Shown piece after piece: positions 29,632-39,378 of a DNA stretch of 64,000 nucleotides (positions are counted from its first letter, which is position 1; each line of letters begins with the position of its first letter). The notes under the pieces were generated by a model. That model was given only the letters and a program-made list of their open reading frames with translations. It was not told the DNA's origin and did no database searches. The translations under genes were made by a program, and so were the position numbers. The DNA lies in NCBI GenBank assembly GCA_947371755.1, contig CANBQT010000001.1, positions 124,001-188,000 on the forward strand, given 5' to 3'. Source of the stretch: Chitinophagaceae bacterium (GTDB taxonomy: Bacteria; Bacteroidota; Bacteroidia; Chitinophagales; Chitinophagaceae).

Positions 29632-31788
29632 TTATTTTAAAACAGTCTGGGGCTGAGGATGAATCATATCAGAAACCATCTTTACAGTTTCTTCCAGATG
29701 CATATCTGTTTTAATAGCTTTCAACCAGGATAAATATCTATCTCCTTTAGGTTTATCAGGATTATTATAAAATTTATCGTGGTCAACTGTCATTGCTTCT
29801 ATATTCATTTCCTTATCCAATTTCAACAAGGCATTATTTTGATTCACAGTTGTTCTGATTTGCTTCTGCATTTCCTTGTATTTTTCAATATTCAGATTGA
29901 TGGGCAACTCTGCATTTTTCGACAACCATACTAAATTGCTCTTTAATAAATTCAAAGATTTATTCTCAGCGATCTTAGTATTTTCTTTTTGAACCACTGC
30001 ACTAAAATCAGCGTTATTCCAGGTGTCATAAGGAACTTTAGAGATCTCATCCCATGGTAAAGCTGATGCATTATCCCTTTCCCTTAATTTATAAAACTCC
30101 AACGCATCCGGCAAAATAACATCTGGAGTTACACCTTTCAATTGAACGGAACCTCCATTGATACGATAATACTTTTGGAAGGTTAATTTCACGGCCCCAT
30201 ATTCGGTTCTTCCGCTTGAAAAATCAATTGGCTTACCAAAAGGAATGGTTTTCTGAACTGTTCCTTTTCCATAAGTAGAAGTACTTCCAATAATAATACC
30301 ACGCTTATAATCCTGAATTGCTGCAGCAAAGATTTCGCTAGCAGAAGCGCTAAATTCATTGACCATTACAGCTAATGGTCCATCATAGATAGCACCAGCG
30401 CGTCTATCATTGATGGCACTAGATTTACCATCTTTATCACGTACTTGAACAACAGGTCCCTGATTAATAAACAATCCTACCATTTGCACAACTTCATACA
30501 AAGATCCTCCCCCATTGGTACGAATGTCTAATACAATGCCCTTGACATTTTCTTTCTTTAATTTTTCAATTTCTTTCGCAACGTCATCTGAACAACGACT
30601 ACCAGATTCTCTTTCAAAATCAGCATAGAATTCAGGTAAATAAATATATCCGATTTTATCATCTCCATTTTGGATAACAGCACCTCTTACCAAACCTTCA
30701 TCCAAAGAAACTTCTTCACGAATCATGGTCACCACTTTAATGGTACCATCTAACTTTTTCAATGTAAGGCGAACCTCTGATCCTTTATTACCTCTAATCA
30801 ATTTAACAGCATCTGTAGTAGTATAACCAGTTACATCAACTGGTTCATCTTTACCTTGTGCTACTTTTAAAATAATATCATTCGCAGCAACTTCACCCGA
30901 TTTCCAGGCAGCTCCTCCAGGTTGCACACTCGCAATTTTCACTTCCCCATTTTCAGTTTCAGTTAATTGTGCACCAATTCCATAAAACCTTCTACTCATT
31001 TCTTCATCAAACGCCCTTTTTTCAACCGGAGGAAAATAATCAGTATGCGGATCCATTAAATTCGTGATCACATTTAGATAGGCATTAAATCTTTCGTCCT
31101 CATTGAAAGTACTTTTCAAACGATCATATCTTTTATCCATGATCTTCAACACCTTCATTCTTGCCTCACGTTCTAATGTTGAATCTGCTTTTACGACGAA
31201 ATCTTTAGTGCCTTTATTTTTTTCACGTTGGTCCTGAAATTCCACAAATTTTTCCAGTGCATAAAACTTCAACTCTTTTCTGAAACGATCTTTTCTTTCT
31301 GCATCATTGGCAGCAAAGGCTAATTTATCTCCTTCAGTAAAAAATGTTTCATCTTTATTAAATTCAAAAGGCTTTGATAAGATTTCTTTGTACATAGCAA
31401 TCGTTTCTGGCAACCTTTTATCATAAATAGCACTTACCGCTGGAGCAAATGCAATGGGCTGTCCATGAATTTCATCATCAAGTGCTGTTTCAAACTTTTT
31501 TAAACCATTGATATCTGCTTGGGTAAATAGAATTTTGTCGCCATCCAACTCATTCAGATATTTCTTATACACTTCTTTTGAAAAAGCATCATTAATGGCC
31601 TTAGGGCTATAATGTCCTTCTTCCAGTAACGATCCAATGGCATTTAATAAACGCTGTTTGGTGGTTATATTAATAGTCTCATTGCCTGAATCGATTACCT
31701 TAAATGCAAAGAACAATGCGCCAAATAGTACAATGGCGGTTAGAACTAACCCTTTTTTTGATTTCATAAATTCCTTAAATTTTTGCAT
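29632..31788 (-). CDS. C-terminal processing (tail-specific) peptidase, S41, PDZ-containing
   Basis: YFPPVEKRAFDEEMSRRFYGIGAQL, GIVLDIRTNGGGSLYEVV, VNEFSASASEIFAAAIQDYKRGIIIGSTSTYGKGTVQ. Confidence 0.9.
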   Translation of the reverse strand: MQKFKEFMKSKKGLVLTAIVLFGALFFAFKVIDSGNETINITTKQRLLNAIGSLLEEGHYSPKAINDAFSKEVYKKYLNELDGDKILFTQADINGLKKFETALDDEIHGQPIAFAPAVSAIYDKRLPETIAMYKEILSKPFEFNKDETFFTEGDKLAFAANDAERKDRFRKELKFYALEKFVEFQDQREKNKGTKDFVVKADSTLEREARMKVLKIMDKRYDRLKSTFNEDERFNAYLNVITNLMDPHTDYFPPVEKRAFDEEMSRRFYGIGAQLTETENGEVKIASVQPGGAAWKSGEVAANDIILKVAQGKDEPVDVTGYTTTDAVKLIRGNKGSEVRLTLKKLDGTIKVVTMIREEVSLDEGLVRGAVIQNGDDKIGYIYLPEFYADFERESGSRCSDDVAKEIEKLKKENVKGIVLDIRTNGGGSLYEVVQMVGLFINQGPVVQVRDKDGKSSAINDRRAGAIYDGPLAVMVNEFSASASEIFAAAIQDYKRGIIIGSTSTYGKGTVQKTIPFGKPIDFSSGRTEYGAVKLTFQKYYRINGGSVQLKGVTPDVILPDALEFYKLRERDNASALPWDEISKVPYDTWNNADFSAVVQKENTKIAENKSLNLLKSNLVWLSKNAELPINLNIEKYKEMQKQIRTTVNQNNALLKLDKEMNIEAMTVDHDKFYNNPDKPKGDRYLSWLKAIKTDMHLEETVKMVSDMIHPQPQTVLK

Positions 31789-31889
31789 GACAGTACCAAA
31801 AATAGCTGAAAAACCCTTTTAGCCCTTACCTTTTATCTCAATTAACAAAGGATTTTGGAAAGAGTTTTGAAAAAGATTCAAAATTCAAT

Positions 31890-31919
31890 TTTGAGAAATG
31901 ACTAATTACCCTATTTTTG
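31890..31919 (+). promoter_or_regulatory. candidate Bacteroidetes promoter for tRNA-His (TTTG-N18-TATTTTTG)
   Basis: TTTG at 31890-31893 and TATTTTTG at 31912-31919, about 40 nt before the tRNA. Confidence 0.55.
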
Positions 31920-31960
31920 CAATCCTTTAGAAAATTAATTTTTCTTAAAGTGTTGAATAC

Positions 31961-32035
31961 GGAGGGCATAGCTCAGTAGGTTAGAGCGACAGTTTGTGGC
32001 ACTGTAGGTCGTGGGTTCGAGACCCATTGTTCTCC
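31961..32035 (+). tRNA. tRNA-His (anticodon GTG)
   Basis: G(-1) GAGGGCA ... GCTC/GAGC D arm, ACAGT-TTGTGGC-ACTGT anticodon arm, GTGGG-TTCGAGA-CCCAT T arm, TGTTCTC C73; the G-1:C73 pair is typical of tRNA-His. CCA not encoded. Confidence 0.96.
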
Positions 32036-32040
32036 CAACC

Positions 32041-32071
32041 AAAACCCTATAAGCATTCTTATAGGGTTTTT
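32041..32071 (+). terminator. intrinsic terminator of tRNA-His
   Basis: aaaaccctataag-catt-cttatagggttttt. Confidence 0.8.
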
Positions 32072-32082
32072 AATTTACTAAC

Positions 32083-32685
32083 ATGAAGATTACCCTCATT
32101 CTAATTCCTATTATTTCTGCATTTATTGGATGGTTCACCAATTGGATCGCCATCAAAATGCTTTTTCATCCAAAACTTCCTACAAAAATATTAGGAATTA
32201 CTTTTCACGGCATATTTCCAAAAAGGCAAAAACAATTCGCTGAAAAACTCGGCAAACTAGTTAGCCAGGAGCTCCTTTCTTTTTCTGATATTGAAAAAAA
32301 GATCTCAAATCCTGAGAATATTGAAAAATTAATGCCCTTTGTAGAAACACATATCGATCATTTCCTAAGGGTAAAACTGGCAGAAGAAATGCCCATGATC
32401 AGCATGTTTATTGGCGACAAGACCATTAACCAGATGAAAGCAGTATTTATCAAGGAATTACAAACCCTCTTTCCATCCATGATGGAAAACTATATGGGGC
32501 AACTCGAAAAAGACTTAGACCTGGAGAAGATTGTCGTAGACAAAGTGAGCGGTTTTTCTTCCGACAAACTCGAAGAAATACTTCAGGCAATCATGTCAAA
32601 AGAGTTCCGATTTGTTGAAATTATCGGCGGTGTTTTGGGTTTTATCATCGGATTGTTACAGATCTTTTTGACCATTTTGAGCTAG
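32083..32685 (+). CDS. DUF445 family membrane protein
   Basis: IGWFTNWIAIKMLFHP, GIFPKRQKQFAEKLGKLVSQELLS; C-terminal TM. Confidence 0.85.
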   Translation: MKITLILIPIISAFIGWFTNWIAIKMLFHPKLPTKILGITFHGIFPKRQKQFAEKLGKLVSQELLSFSDIEKKISNPENIEKLMPFVETHIDHFLRVKLAEEMPMISMFIGDKTINQMKAVFIKELQTLFPSMMENYMGQLEKDLDLEKIVVDKVSGFSSDKLEEILQAIMSKEFRFVEIIGGVLGFIIGLLQIFLTILS

Positions 32686-32825
32686 TCACCGATTATTTTC
32701 AGCTTTCAGCCTAGTGTTTTACAACTTTATCCATTCAAAATTGTCATATTACCGCTTGTGTAAACAAACGGTTTATCCCCCCCTACTGAGCGACCTTTAC
32801 ATCCTACATTTACTTACAATTATAT

Positions 32826-35498
32826 ATGAGAAAACTACTATTTGCTTTTATTTTAATCAGTTTCAGTGTTACAATACAAGCCCAAATGCCTACGGGTATG
32901 ATGGGTGGAAATCGCGGCGGTGGTGGTGCGGCTATGAACGTGGGTCATTTTTATGGAAAGATCGTTGATAGTAAAACCAATAAAGCCGTCGAAGGGGTTT
33001 CCGTTCAATTAACCGGCAATAAGTTCGATACAGTTACTAAAAAAATGAAAGAAGCCATTCTTTCCACTCAGATCACTCAGTCAAACGGAGAATTCAGCAT
33101 TGAAGGACTATCCGTTATGGGTCGTTTCAATCTAAAATTGTCTTCAATTGGTTATAAAAGTGTCGTAACCCCTATCAGTTTTGGCCTCAAAATGCCACAG
33201 GGTGGCGGAGCCCCAACAGCAGCTTCCATGCAGCAGATGTTAGCACAGGCTGACAAGGATCTGGGGAATATCAAATTAGAAGCAAATGCAACAGACCTTG
33301 GTAATGTAACCGTTACCTCTACTGCAAAGCCTCAGTTTGAAATGGGTATTGATAGAAAAATATTTAATGTTGATAAAAATATCATGGCATCCGGTCAAAC
33401 CGCAACTGAGATCATGAAAAATATTCCTTCTCTAAATGTGGACATTGATGGCAATGTAACGATGCGTAATGCAACCCCTACTATTTTCATTGATAATAGA
33501 CCCACTACCCTCACATTAGATCAAATTCCAGCAGATATCATTGATAAAGTTGAGTTGATTACCAATCCTTCAGCCAAATATGATGCATCAGGAGGTAATG
33601 CAGGTATTTTGAATATTGTTTTAAAGAAAAACAAAAAGACTGGTTATAATGGTGGTATCAGGGCAGGTGTAGACTCAAGAGGTAAATTTAATGGAGGCGG
33701 AGATATTAGTTTAAGACAAAACAAAACCAATATTTCCTTGAGTGGAAACTTGATGCAAAGAAAATCGATTTCTGAAGGTGAAGCAGATAGAAATAATTTA
33801 TTAACTGAGCCTAGTAATATTCATCAAACTACAAACGGTACAAGTTATAATAACTTTGGATTTTTCAGGGGAAGTATCGATTGGTTTGTAAGCAATAGAA
33901 GTACTATCACATTTGGTGGAAATTTTATGAAAGGCACTTCTACCAATGATCAGGATCAGAGAGTTGATTCTACCATTAAAGGTTTACAAACTTCTTATAA
34001 CCTCATCAATAGCCAAAGCACTGGGATGTTCAAAAACTGGGGCACTCAAATGAGTTATAAATACAATTTTGTAAAAACAGGTAGAAACCTTTCTGCCGAC
34101 TTTAACCTAAATACCAGCAACAACGACAATACGAACAATATCATTACCCAAACTTATTATGTAGATAATTCTTTAAAGGGGAATTCTTTAAAACAAAGAA
34201 CCCTGGGTGGTGGTGATTCTAAAAATTATACATTCCAGACTGACTATGAAGATCAGTTGACAGATGATTCTAAATTCGAAACAGGTGCCAGAGCAGCTAT
34301 CAGAGACTTTGTAAATTCAAGTGATCAATACCGTTATATATTAACCGATTATTTCTTGATTCCTAGCATTAGTAGTAAATATAAGTTCAATGATCAGGTG
34401 TATGCTGCTTATGCAAACTATTCTTTTAAAAAGAAGAAGTTTAGTTATCAATTGGGCTTCCGTGTAGAAAGTTCAAATTATACAGGTACACTCTTAAAAC
34501 AAAACGGATCTGATTCTGCTTCGTTTAATGTAAAATATCCTTTGAGTCTTTTTCCAAGTGCATTTATGACTTATAAAATGAATGACAAGGAAGATTTACA
34601 GGTAAACTATTCAAGAAGAGTAAATCGTCCGAACTTTTTTCAACTAATGCCTTTCCCTGATTATTCTGATCCTCAGAACATTAATATTGGTAATGCTAAT
34701 TTGAAACCAGAATTTACGAATTCATTTGAATTGTCGTATAATAACGCTTATAAAAAAGGGGCTAACTTTTTAGCCACTGCTTATTTTAAATACAGTACCA
34801 ATTTAATCACCAGATATGTGTATCGTGATAAAAACGGTCTATCACCTTTAGACAGCGCCTATTTTAATACTTATATCAATGCAGATAATAGCATTACTTA
34901 TGGTTTAGAATTATCTAATAAAGTTCCTGTAACCAAGTGGTGGGATTTGACATTGAGTTTTAATTTGTTTGATTCTAAAATCAATGCTACTATTCCCAAT
35001 CAAACCGTGGATAATTCTTTATTAAGCTGGTTTTCAAAAATGAACAACAATTTCAAAATTGCTAAAGGTTTGACGGTTCAATTTAGCGGTGATTACCAAG
35101 CTAAAACTATCCTGCCTCCAGGTGGCAGTAGCAATGGCGGCGGCTTCGGTGGCAGAGGCGGTGGAATGGGTATGATGTTTGGAGGTGGCCCGCAATCAAC
35201 TTCTCAAGGATATAACTTCCCACGTTATGGATTTGACCTGGCTATTCGTAAAGAATGGACCTGGAAAAATGGGAAGTCTGGTTCTCTGAGTTTGAGCATG
35301 AACGATATTTTCAGAACACAGGAATTTAAAACCTATTCAGAGAGTGTTTACTTTAATCAGATCAGCTCTAGAAGAAGAGATCCTCAAGTGCTTCGTTTAA
35401 ACTTTAGCTACCGCTTTGGTAAGTTTGATGCAAACTTATTCAAACGTAAAAATACAAAAGCTGATTCAGGTGGCGGCATGGAGATGATGCAGCAATAA
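32826..35498 (+). CDS. TonB-dependent receptor-type outer membrane protein with carboxypeptidase-regulatory-like N-terminal domain
   Basis: Signal peptide; GKIVDSKTNKAVEGVSVQL; plug GQTATEIMKNIPSLNVDIDGNVTMRNATPTIFIDNRPTTLTLDQIPADIIDKVELITNPSAKYDASGGNAGILNIVLK; C-terminal beta-barrel. Confidence 0.88.
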   Translation: MRKLLFAFILISFSVTIQAQMPTGMMGGNRGGGGAAMNVGHFYGKIVDSKTNKAVEGVSVQLTGNKFDTVTKKMKEAILSTQITQSNGEFSIEGLSVMGRFNLKLSSIGYKSVVTPISFGLKMPQGGGAPTAASMQQMLAQADKDLGNIKLEANATDLGNVTVTSTAKPQFEMGIDRKIFNVDKNIMASGQTATEIMKNIPSLNVDIDGNVTMRNATPTIFIDNRPTTLTLDQIPADIIDKVELITNPSAKYDASGGNAGILNIVLKKNKKTGYNGGIRAGVDSRGKFNGGGDISLRQNKTNISLSGNLMQRKSISEGEADRNNLLTEPSNIHQTTNGTSYNNFGFFRGSIDWFVSNRSTITFGGNFMKGTSTNDQDQRVDSTIKGLQTSYNLINSQSTGMFKNWGTQMSYKYNFVKTGRNLSADFNLNTSNNDNTNNIITQTYYVDNSLKGNSLKQRTLGGGDSKNYTFQTDYEDQLTDDSKFETGARAAIRDFVNSSDQYRYILTDYFLIPSISSKYKFNDQVYAAYANYSFKKKKFSYQLGFRVESSNYTGTLLKQNGSDSASFNVKYPLSLFPSAFMTYKMNDKEDLQVNYSRRVNRPNFFQLMPFPDYSDPQNINIGNANLKPEFTNSFELSYNNAYKKGANFLATAYFKYSTNLITRYVYRDKNGLSPLDSAYFNTYINADNSITYGLELSNKVPVTKWWDLTLSFNLFDSKINATIPNQTVDNSLLSWFSKMNNNFKIAKGLTVQFSGDYQAKTILPPGGSSNGGGFGGRGGGMGMMFGGGPQSTSQGYNFPRYGFDLAIRKEWTWKNGKSGSLSLSMNDIFRTQEFKTYSESVYFNQISSRRRDPQVLRLNFSYRFGKFDANLFKRKNTKADSGGGMEMMQQ

Positions 35499-35526
35499 GT
35501 CAAAAGTAAAAATTCAAAAGTCAAAA
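35499..35526 (+). repeat. degenerate 7-nt tandem repeat immediately after the TonB receptor stop
   Basis: GTCAAAA|GTAAAAA|TTCAAAA|GTCAAAA directly after TAA 35496-35498. Confidence 0.65.
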
Positions 35527-35548
35527 CTTTTGAACAGGTAAATAAAGT

Positions 35549-35576
35549 AAAAAGCCGCTCTAATAAAGCGGCTTTT
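35549..35576. terminator. intrinsic terminator between convergent genes
   Basis: aaaaagccgct-ctaataa-agcggctttt hairpin. Confidence 0.8.
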
Positions 35577-35619
35577 CTTTTTTCTTTTTACTTTTTAATT
35601 TTTTCTTTTTACTTTTTAC
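35577..35619 (-). repeat. degenerate 7-nt tandem repeat at the 3' end of pcm
   Basis: Minus strand GTAAAAA|GTAAAAA|GAAAAAA|TTAAAAA|GTAAAAA|GAAAAAA; the pcm stop TAA lies in the first unit. Confidence 0.75.
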
Positions 35620-36272
35620 GAGTTCTTCCCAGTAAGCATCGGCACAAAAGAAAACTCTTCGAATGATTCTTCTTTCAAACTGCCATCTTCATTTTTAGTA
35701 ATCCGCAACATCCTTTGTACCTCTCCTTCGTCTAGTGGAATTACCATCATGCCGCCAGGTTTTAACTGCTCGATTAATTTAGGTGGAATGAATGGTGCAG
35801 CAGCTGTAATGATTATTTTATCGAAAGGCATAAAAGCAGTGAGCCCTTCAAAACCATCTCCATAAAAGAATTTGATATTGGGATATTTACTCCTGAAAAC
35901 AAAATCCTTTTGGGCATCATATAAAATTTTTTGACGCTCAATGGTATATACCCTAGCGCCCAATTCAGCTAGTACGCTCGATTGATAGATGCTTCCTGTA
36001 CCAATTTCCAAAACTTTATCTCCCTTTTTAACTTGTAATAATTGCGTTTGATAGGCTACAGTATAAGGTTGTGAGATGGTTTGTTCAGCTAAAATTTGAA
36101 ATGCTTTATCCTCATAGGCTCTGGTGTCAAAAGCAGAATCCAGAAAGAAATGTCTGGGTATGGCATTCATGGCCTCCAGAACCCTTTCGTCTGTAATCCC
36201 TTTAGAACGAAGTAAGTCAACTAATCTTTTTCGAAGCCCCTTGTGTTGGTAGCTATCCACATATTGTTTCAT
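35616..36272 (-). CDS. pcm: protein-L-isoaspartate O-methyltransferase
   Basis: MNAIPRHFFLDSAF, AYEDKAFQILAEQTISQPYTVAYQTQLL, VLEIGTGSIYQSSVLAEL. Confidence 0.9.
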   Translation of the reverse strand: MKQYVDSYQHKGLRKRLVDLLRSKGITDERVLEAMNAIPRHFFLDSAFDTRAYEDKAFQILAEQTISQPYTVAYQTQLLQVKKGDKVLEIGTGSIYQSSVLAELGARVYTIERQKILYDAQKDFVFRSKYPNIKFFYGDGFEGLTAFMPFDKIIITAAAPFIPPKLIEQLKPGGMMVIPLDEGEVQRMLRITKNEDGSLKEESFEEFSFVPMLTGKNS

Positions 36273-36333
36273 AAGCCCTACGAATATAAGGCATGAAAAG
36301 ATTCTGAAAGAGGGAATGGGCAGGATGTGAAAA

Positions 36334-36370
36334 GAAAACTGCCATGAATTATTTCTTCACAGCAGTTTTC
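36334..36370 (-). terminator. candidate terminator of the phosphohexomutase gene
   Basis: gaaaactgc / gcagttttc 9-bp stem with 19-nt loop. Confidence 0.4.
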
Positions 36371-36394
36371 CTCAATTGTTATTTTAATGAGTAC

Positions 36395-38122
36395 TTATTG
36401 TAAATGCATATCAGCAATAATCCTTTTGATCTTATTTTCTAAAACTGCAAAGGTTTCGTCAAATGCGGCTTTACTGGCCAATTCGGTTTTTACACTAAAA
36501 TAAAACTTGATCTTAGGCTCGGTACCAGATGGCCTTGCCGAGATCTTACTGCCATCTTCTGTAATAAACTGCAATACATTACTCTTAGGAAGTGTGATCG
36601 GCCAGGTTTCACCGGTGGATGGATTAGTTCCTTTTGACAATTCATAATCTAACAACTGCAATACTTTTGATCCATCAATGGTTAATGGAGGGTTCTTTCG
36701 ATAACCATCCATCATGTCTGCGATCTCTTTTTGTCCGTTCATTCCCTTCTTAGTAATACTAATCAGGTTCTCGTAATAGAAACCATATTGCTGATAGAGT
36801 TCAATCATTTTATCGAACAAGGTCAATCCTTGATCTTTTGCATATGCCGCCATTTCGCACATCAATGCCACAGCGCTGATGGCATCTTTATCTCTTACCT
36901 GATCGCCAATCATTAAACCGAAGCTTTCCTCACCACCAATCACATAATTCTCTTTACCAGCTTTTGCTTTGATCAATTCTGCAATCCATTTAAATCCAGT
37001 CAATACATTATAACAAGCTACACCATATCCAGCAGCCAGATCATTGATCATTTGTGTAGTTACAATAGTAGTAATCACCATATCATTTGGCTGCGCTATT
37101 CCTTTGGCTTTGCGTGCTTCCATCATATAGTTACATGCTAATACAGCAGTTTGGTTTCCATTCATCAAAACCCATTCACCATGATGGTTCTTCACCCCTA
37201 TAGCTACGCGGTCTGCATCAGGATCAGTACCTAATAAAATATCTGCATCCAATTCTTTAGCTAGTTTTAAACCAATCCCCATAGTTGCAGCTTCTTCTGG
37301 ATTAGGATAGGCAACAGTAGGAAAATTGCCATCGGGTGTTGCTTGTTCATCCACGATAGTAATATTGGTAAATCCAAAGGATTTTAAAACTTCAGGAACC
37401 AAGGTAATACCTGTACCATGTATGGGTGTGTACACAATTTTAAGATCATGTTGACGTGCAATCATGTCTGGATAAACACTGAGGCCTTTCACCATTTTGA
37501 TGTATTCAGCATCCATGTCTTTCCCAAGTATGGTAATATTTGCTTCCCCTCCATTCCATTTTACTTCATCAATCCCGGAAACAGCCTCAACTTCTGTAAT
37601 TACATTTTTATCATGAGGAGGAACTAATTGCCCGCCATCGTTCCAATAGGCTTTATACCCATTGTATTCTTTTGGATTGTGGGATGCAGTGCAAACAACG
37701 CCTCCATTGCAACCAAGCTGACGAATAGCAAAACTCAATTCTGGCGTAGGGCGAAGTGCTTCAAACAAAAACACTTTGATACCATTAGCTGCAAAAACGT
37801 TCGCAGTGGTTTCAGCAAAGAATCTACTATTATTTCTGCTATCGTGTGCAATAGCCACTTTAATTTCAGCAGTTCCGTAAGTTTTTTTGAGGTAATTGGC
37901 AAATCCCTGAGTAGCCATTCCAATAGTATATTTATTGATACGATTGGTACCAACGCCCATGATACCTCTTAGTCCACCTGTACCAAACTCAAGGTTTCTA
38001 TAAAAAGAATCCGCTAATTCATCTGCGTTATTTGACTGCAATTGGCTGATTGCATCTTTGGTAGTTTGGTCGTAATTCCCATTTACCCAAACATTTACTC
38101 TTTCTTGTATAGAAGCATCCAT
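36395..38122 (-). CDS. phospho-sugar mutase (phosphoglucomutase/phosphomannomutase family)
   Basis: GTGGLRGIMGVGTNRIN, CTASHNPKEYNGYKAYWNDGGQ, GTDPDADRV, GGEESFG, RPSGTEPKIKFY. Confidence 0.92.
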   Translation of the reverse strand: MDASIQERVNVWVNGNYDQTTKDAISQLQSNNADELADSFYRNLEFGTGGLRGIMGVGTNRINKYTIGMATQGFANYLKKTYGTAEIKVAIAHDSRNNSRFFAETTANVFAANGIKVFLFEALRPTPELSFAIRQLGCNGGVVCTASHNPKEYNGYKAYWNDGGQLVPPHDKNVITEVEAVSGIDEVKWNGGEANITILGKDMDAEYIKMVKGLSVYPDMIARQHDLKIVYTPIHGTGITLVPEVLKSFGFTNITIVDEQATPDGNFPTVAYPNPEEAATMGIGLKLAKELDADILLGTDPDADRVAIGVKNHHGEWVLMNGNQTAVLACNYMMEARKAKGIAQPNDMVITTIVTTQMINDLAAGYGVACYNVLTGFKWIAELIKAKAGKENYVIGGEESFGLMIGDQVRDKDAISAVALMCEMAAYAKDQGLTLFDKMIELYQQYGFYYENLISITKKGMNGQKEIADMMDGYRKNPPLTIDGSKVLQLLDYELSKGTNPSTGETWPITLPKSNVLQFITEDGSKISARPSGTEPKIKFYFSVKTELASKAAFDETFAVLENKIKRIIADMHLQ

Positions 38123-38215
38123 TGTTTGAAATTTTGATATTTATAACGAATATAATCAATGTAACTATTTCTTCATTGACTAAAACAGGCTAATTAAATT
38201 TTGGGGTTATTTTAT

Positions 38216-38725
38216 TTAGACCATCAATAAAATGATGGTTAATACGATTCCTGCCAATGTAAAATAGAGCCCTTTCTTAAAAATACTCGACTTAGGTAAA
38301 AACATCCAAAATGAAGAAAGCACAAAGAAGAACAAAGAAACACCGAAAAATATATTCAAATAAAACAAAGGATCCTTGGTATTCGCCTTATGAAGTTTCG
38401 TCAATTTTTCAATAGCACGAGGTAATTGTTTTACAGTATAATTTGCAACCCCCGTTTCTTTATTATAGATACCTTGCTTAAAACTGATGGTAGTACTATC
38501 TTCTTTATCAGCTTTCAAGTCTCTCATCTTCAATTCTTTTCCTAATTCATCTATCTTAAGATTGGGTTTTAATTTTTTCTCAACCTTATTTTCATTTTTT
38601 AAAAAATCTGTATCCCTAAATATCAATACGATTCCACTTAAAGAATAAACTGTCATAATTCCAGCTAAGAAATATCCTAAATACCTGTGATAAACCCTCA
38701 TGTTAGTTTGAACGCTAGTGCTCAT
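38216..38725 (-). CDS. PepSY-like membrane protein
   Basis: N-terminal YHRYLGYFLAGIMTVYSLSGIVLIFRDT TM pattern plus two C-terminal TM segments. Confidence 0.6.
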   Translation of the reverse strand: MSTSVQTNMRVYHRYLGYFLAGIMTVYSLSGIVLIFRDTDFLKNENKVEKKLKPNLKIDELGKELKMRDLKADKEDSTTISFKQGIYNKETGVANYTVKQLPRAIEKLTKLHKANTKDPLFYLNIFFGVSLFFFVLSSFWMFLPKSSIFKKGLYFTLAGIVLTIILLMV

Positions 38726-38733
38726 AATTTTCC

Positions 38734-38776
38734 CTTTTAAATTTTTATTTTTTAATTTTTACTTTTTACTTTTTTA
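38734..38776 (-). repeat. degenerate 7-nt tandem repeat between the phosphoribosyltransferase stop and PepSY-like gene
   Basis: Minus strand TAAAAAAGTAAAAAGTAAAAATTAAAAAATAAAAATTTAAAAGGG; units AAAAAGT|AAAAAGT|AAAAATT|AAAAAAT|AAAAATT. Confidence 0.75.
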
Positions 38777-39277
38777 TCTGTGTGTAATGTAAGCTCCAAT
38801 TACTTCATCATTGGTAACTTCTAATTGAATATGGTCTTCTAGGGTTGTAGCTACAGATAGTCCCACATAATCGGGTTTTACGGGATATAATTTGTGCATC
38901 CTTTCAACCATCACCATTGTTTGCACTGTTCGGGGATAATAATCCAGAAAGGGCTTCAATCCATATAATAATGTTTTGCCGCTATTGGCCACATCATCAA
39001 TTAAAACCACATTTAAATCGTTCAGATTCATATTTTCGCTTAAAATTACATCTTTGGGCATATCCTTATTTAGACTCACAGATATAATCTTGATCTCGTT
39101 TTTGATATAAGGACGAATCAACACTGCAATTTTTTGCGCAATTACCAAACCACTGTCTTTTACTCCTACTAGAATAAGTGCTGCGTCACTCCCACTTAGG
39201 TTCTCAGCCAATTCCAGGGCCATTCTATGTAATTTCTGACTGGCGGCCTCCTGATTTAGGATATATTTCTTTTCCAA
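38774..39277 (-). CDS. phosphoribosyltransferase family protein (PyrR-like)
   Basis: PRPP loop NVVLIDDVANSGKTLLYGL. Confidence 0.8.
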   Translation of the reverse strand: MEKKYILNQEAASQKLHRMALELAENLSGSDAALILVGVKDSGLVIAQKIAVLIRPYIKNEIKIISVSLNKDMPKDVILSENMNLNDLNVVLIDDVANSGKTLLYGLKPFLDYYPRTVQTMVMVERMHKLYPVKPDYVGLSVATTLEDHIQLEVTNDEVIGAYITHR

Positions 39278-39378
39278 GCGTTACAATTTTATGAATCAAA
39301 AATAAGCACAATAAAACCATTCCCCAATCCAATTTACAACAATACAAAACTGTTAACTTAGCGTATAATTATTTTTCT

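Noticed and set aside
32714-32968. 84-aa ORF overlapping the start of the TonB receptor
   Set aside because: Out-of-frame overlap with a signal-peptide-bearing receptor; no domain seen.
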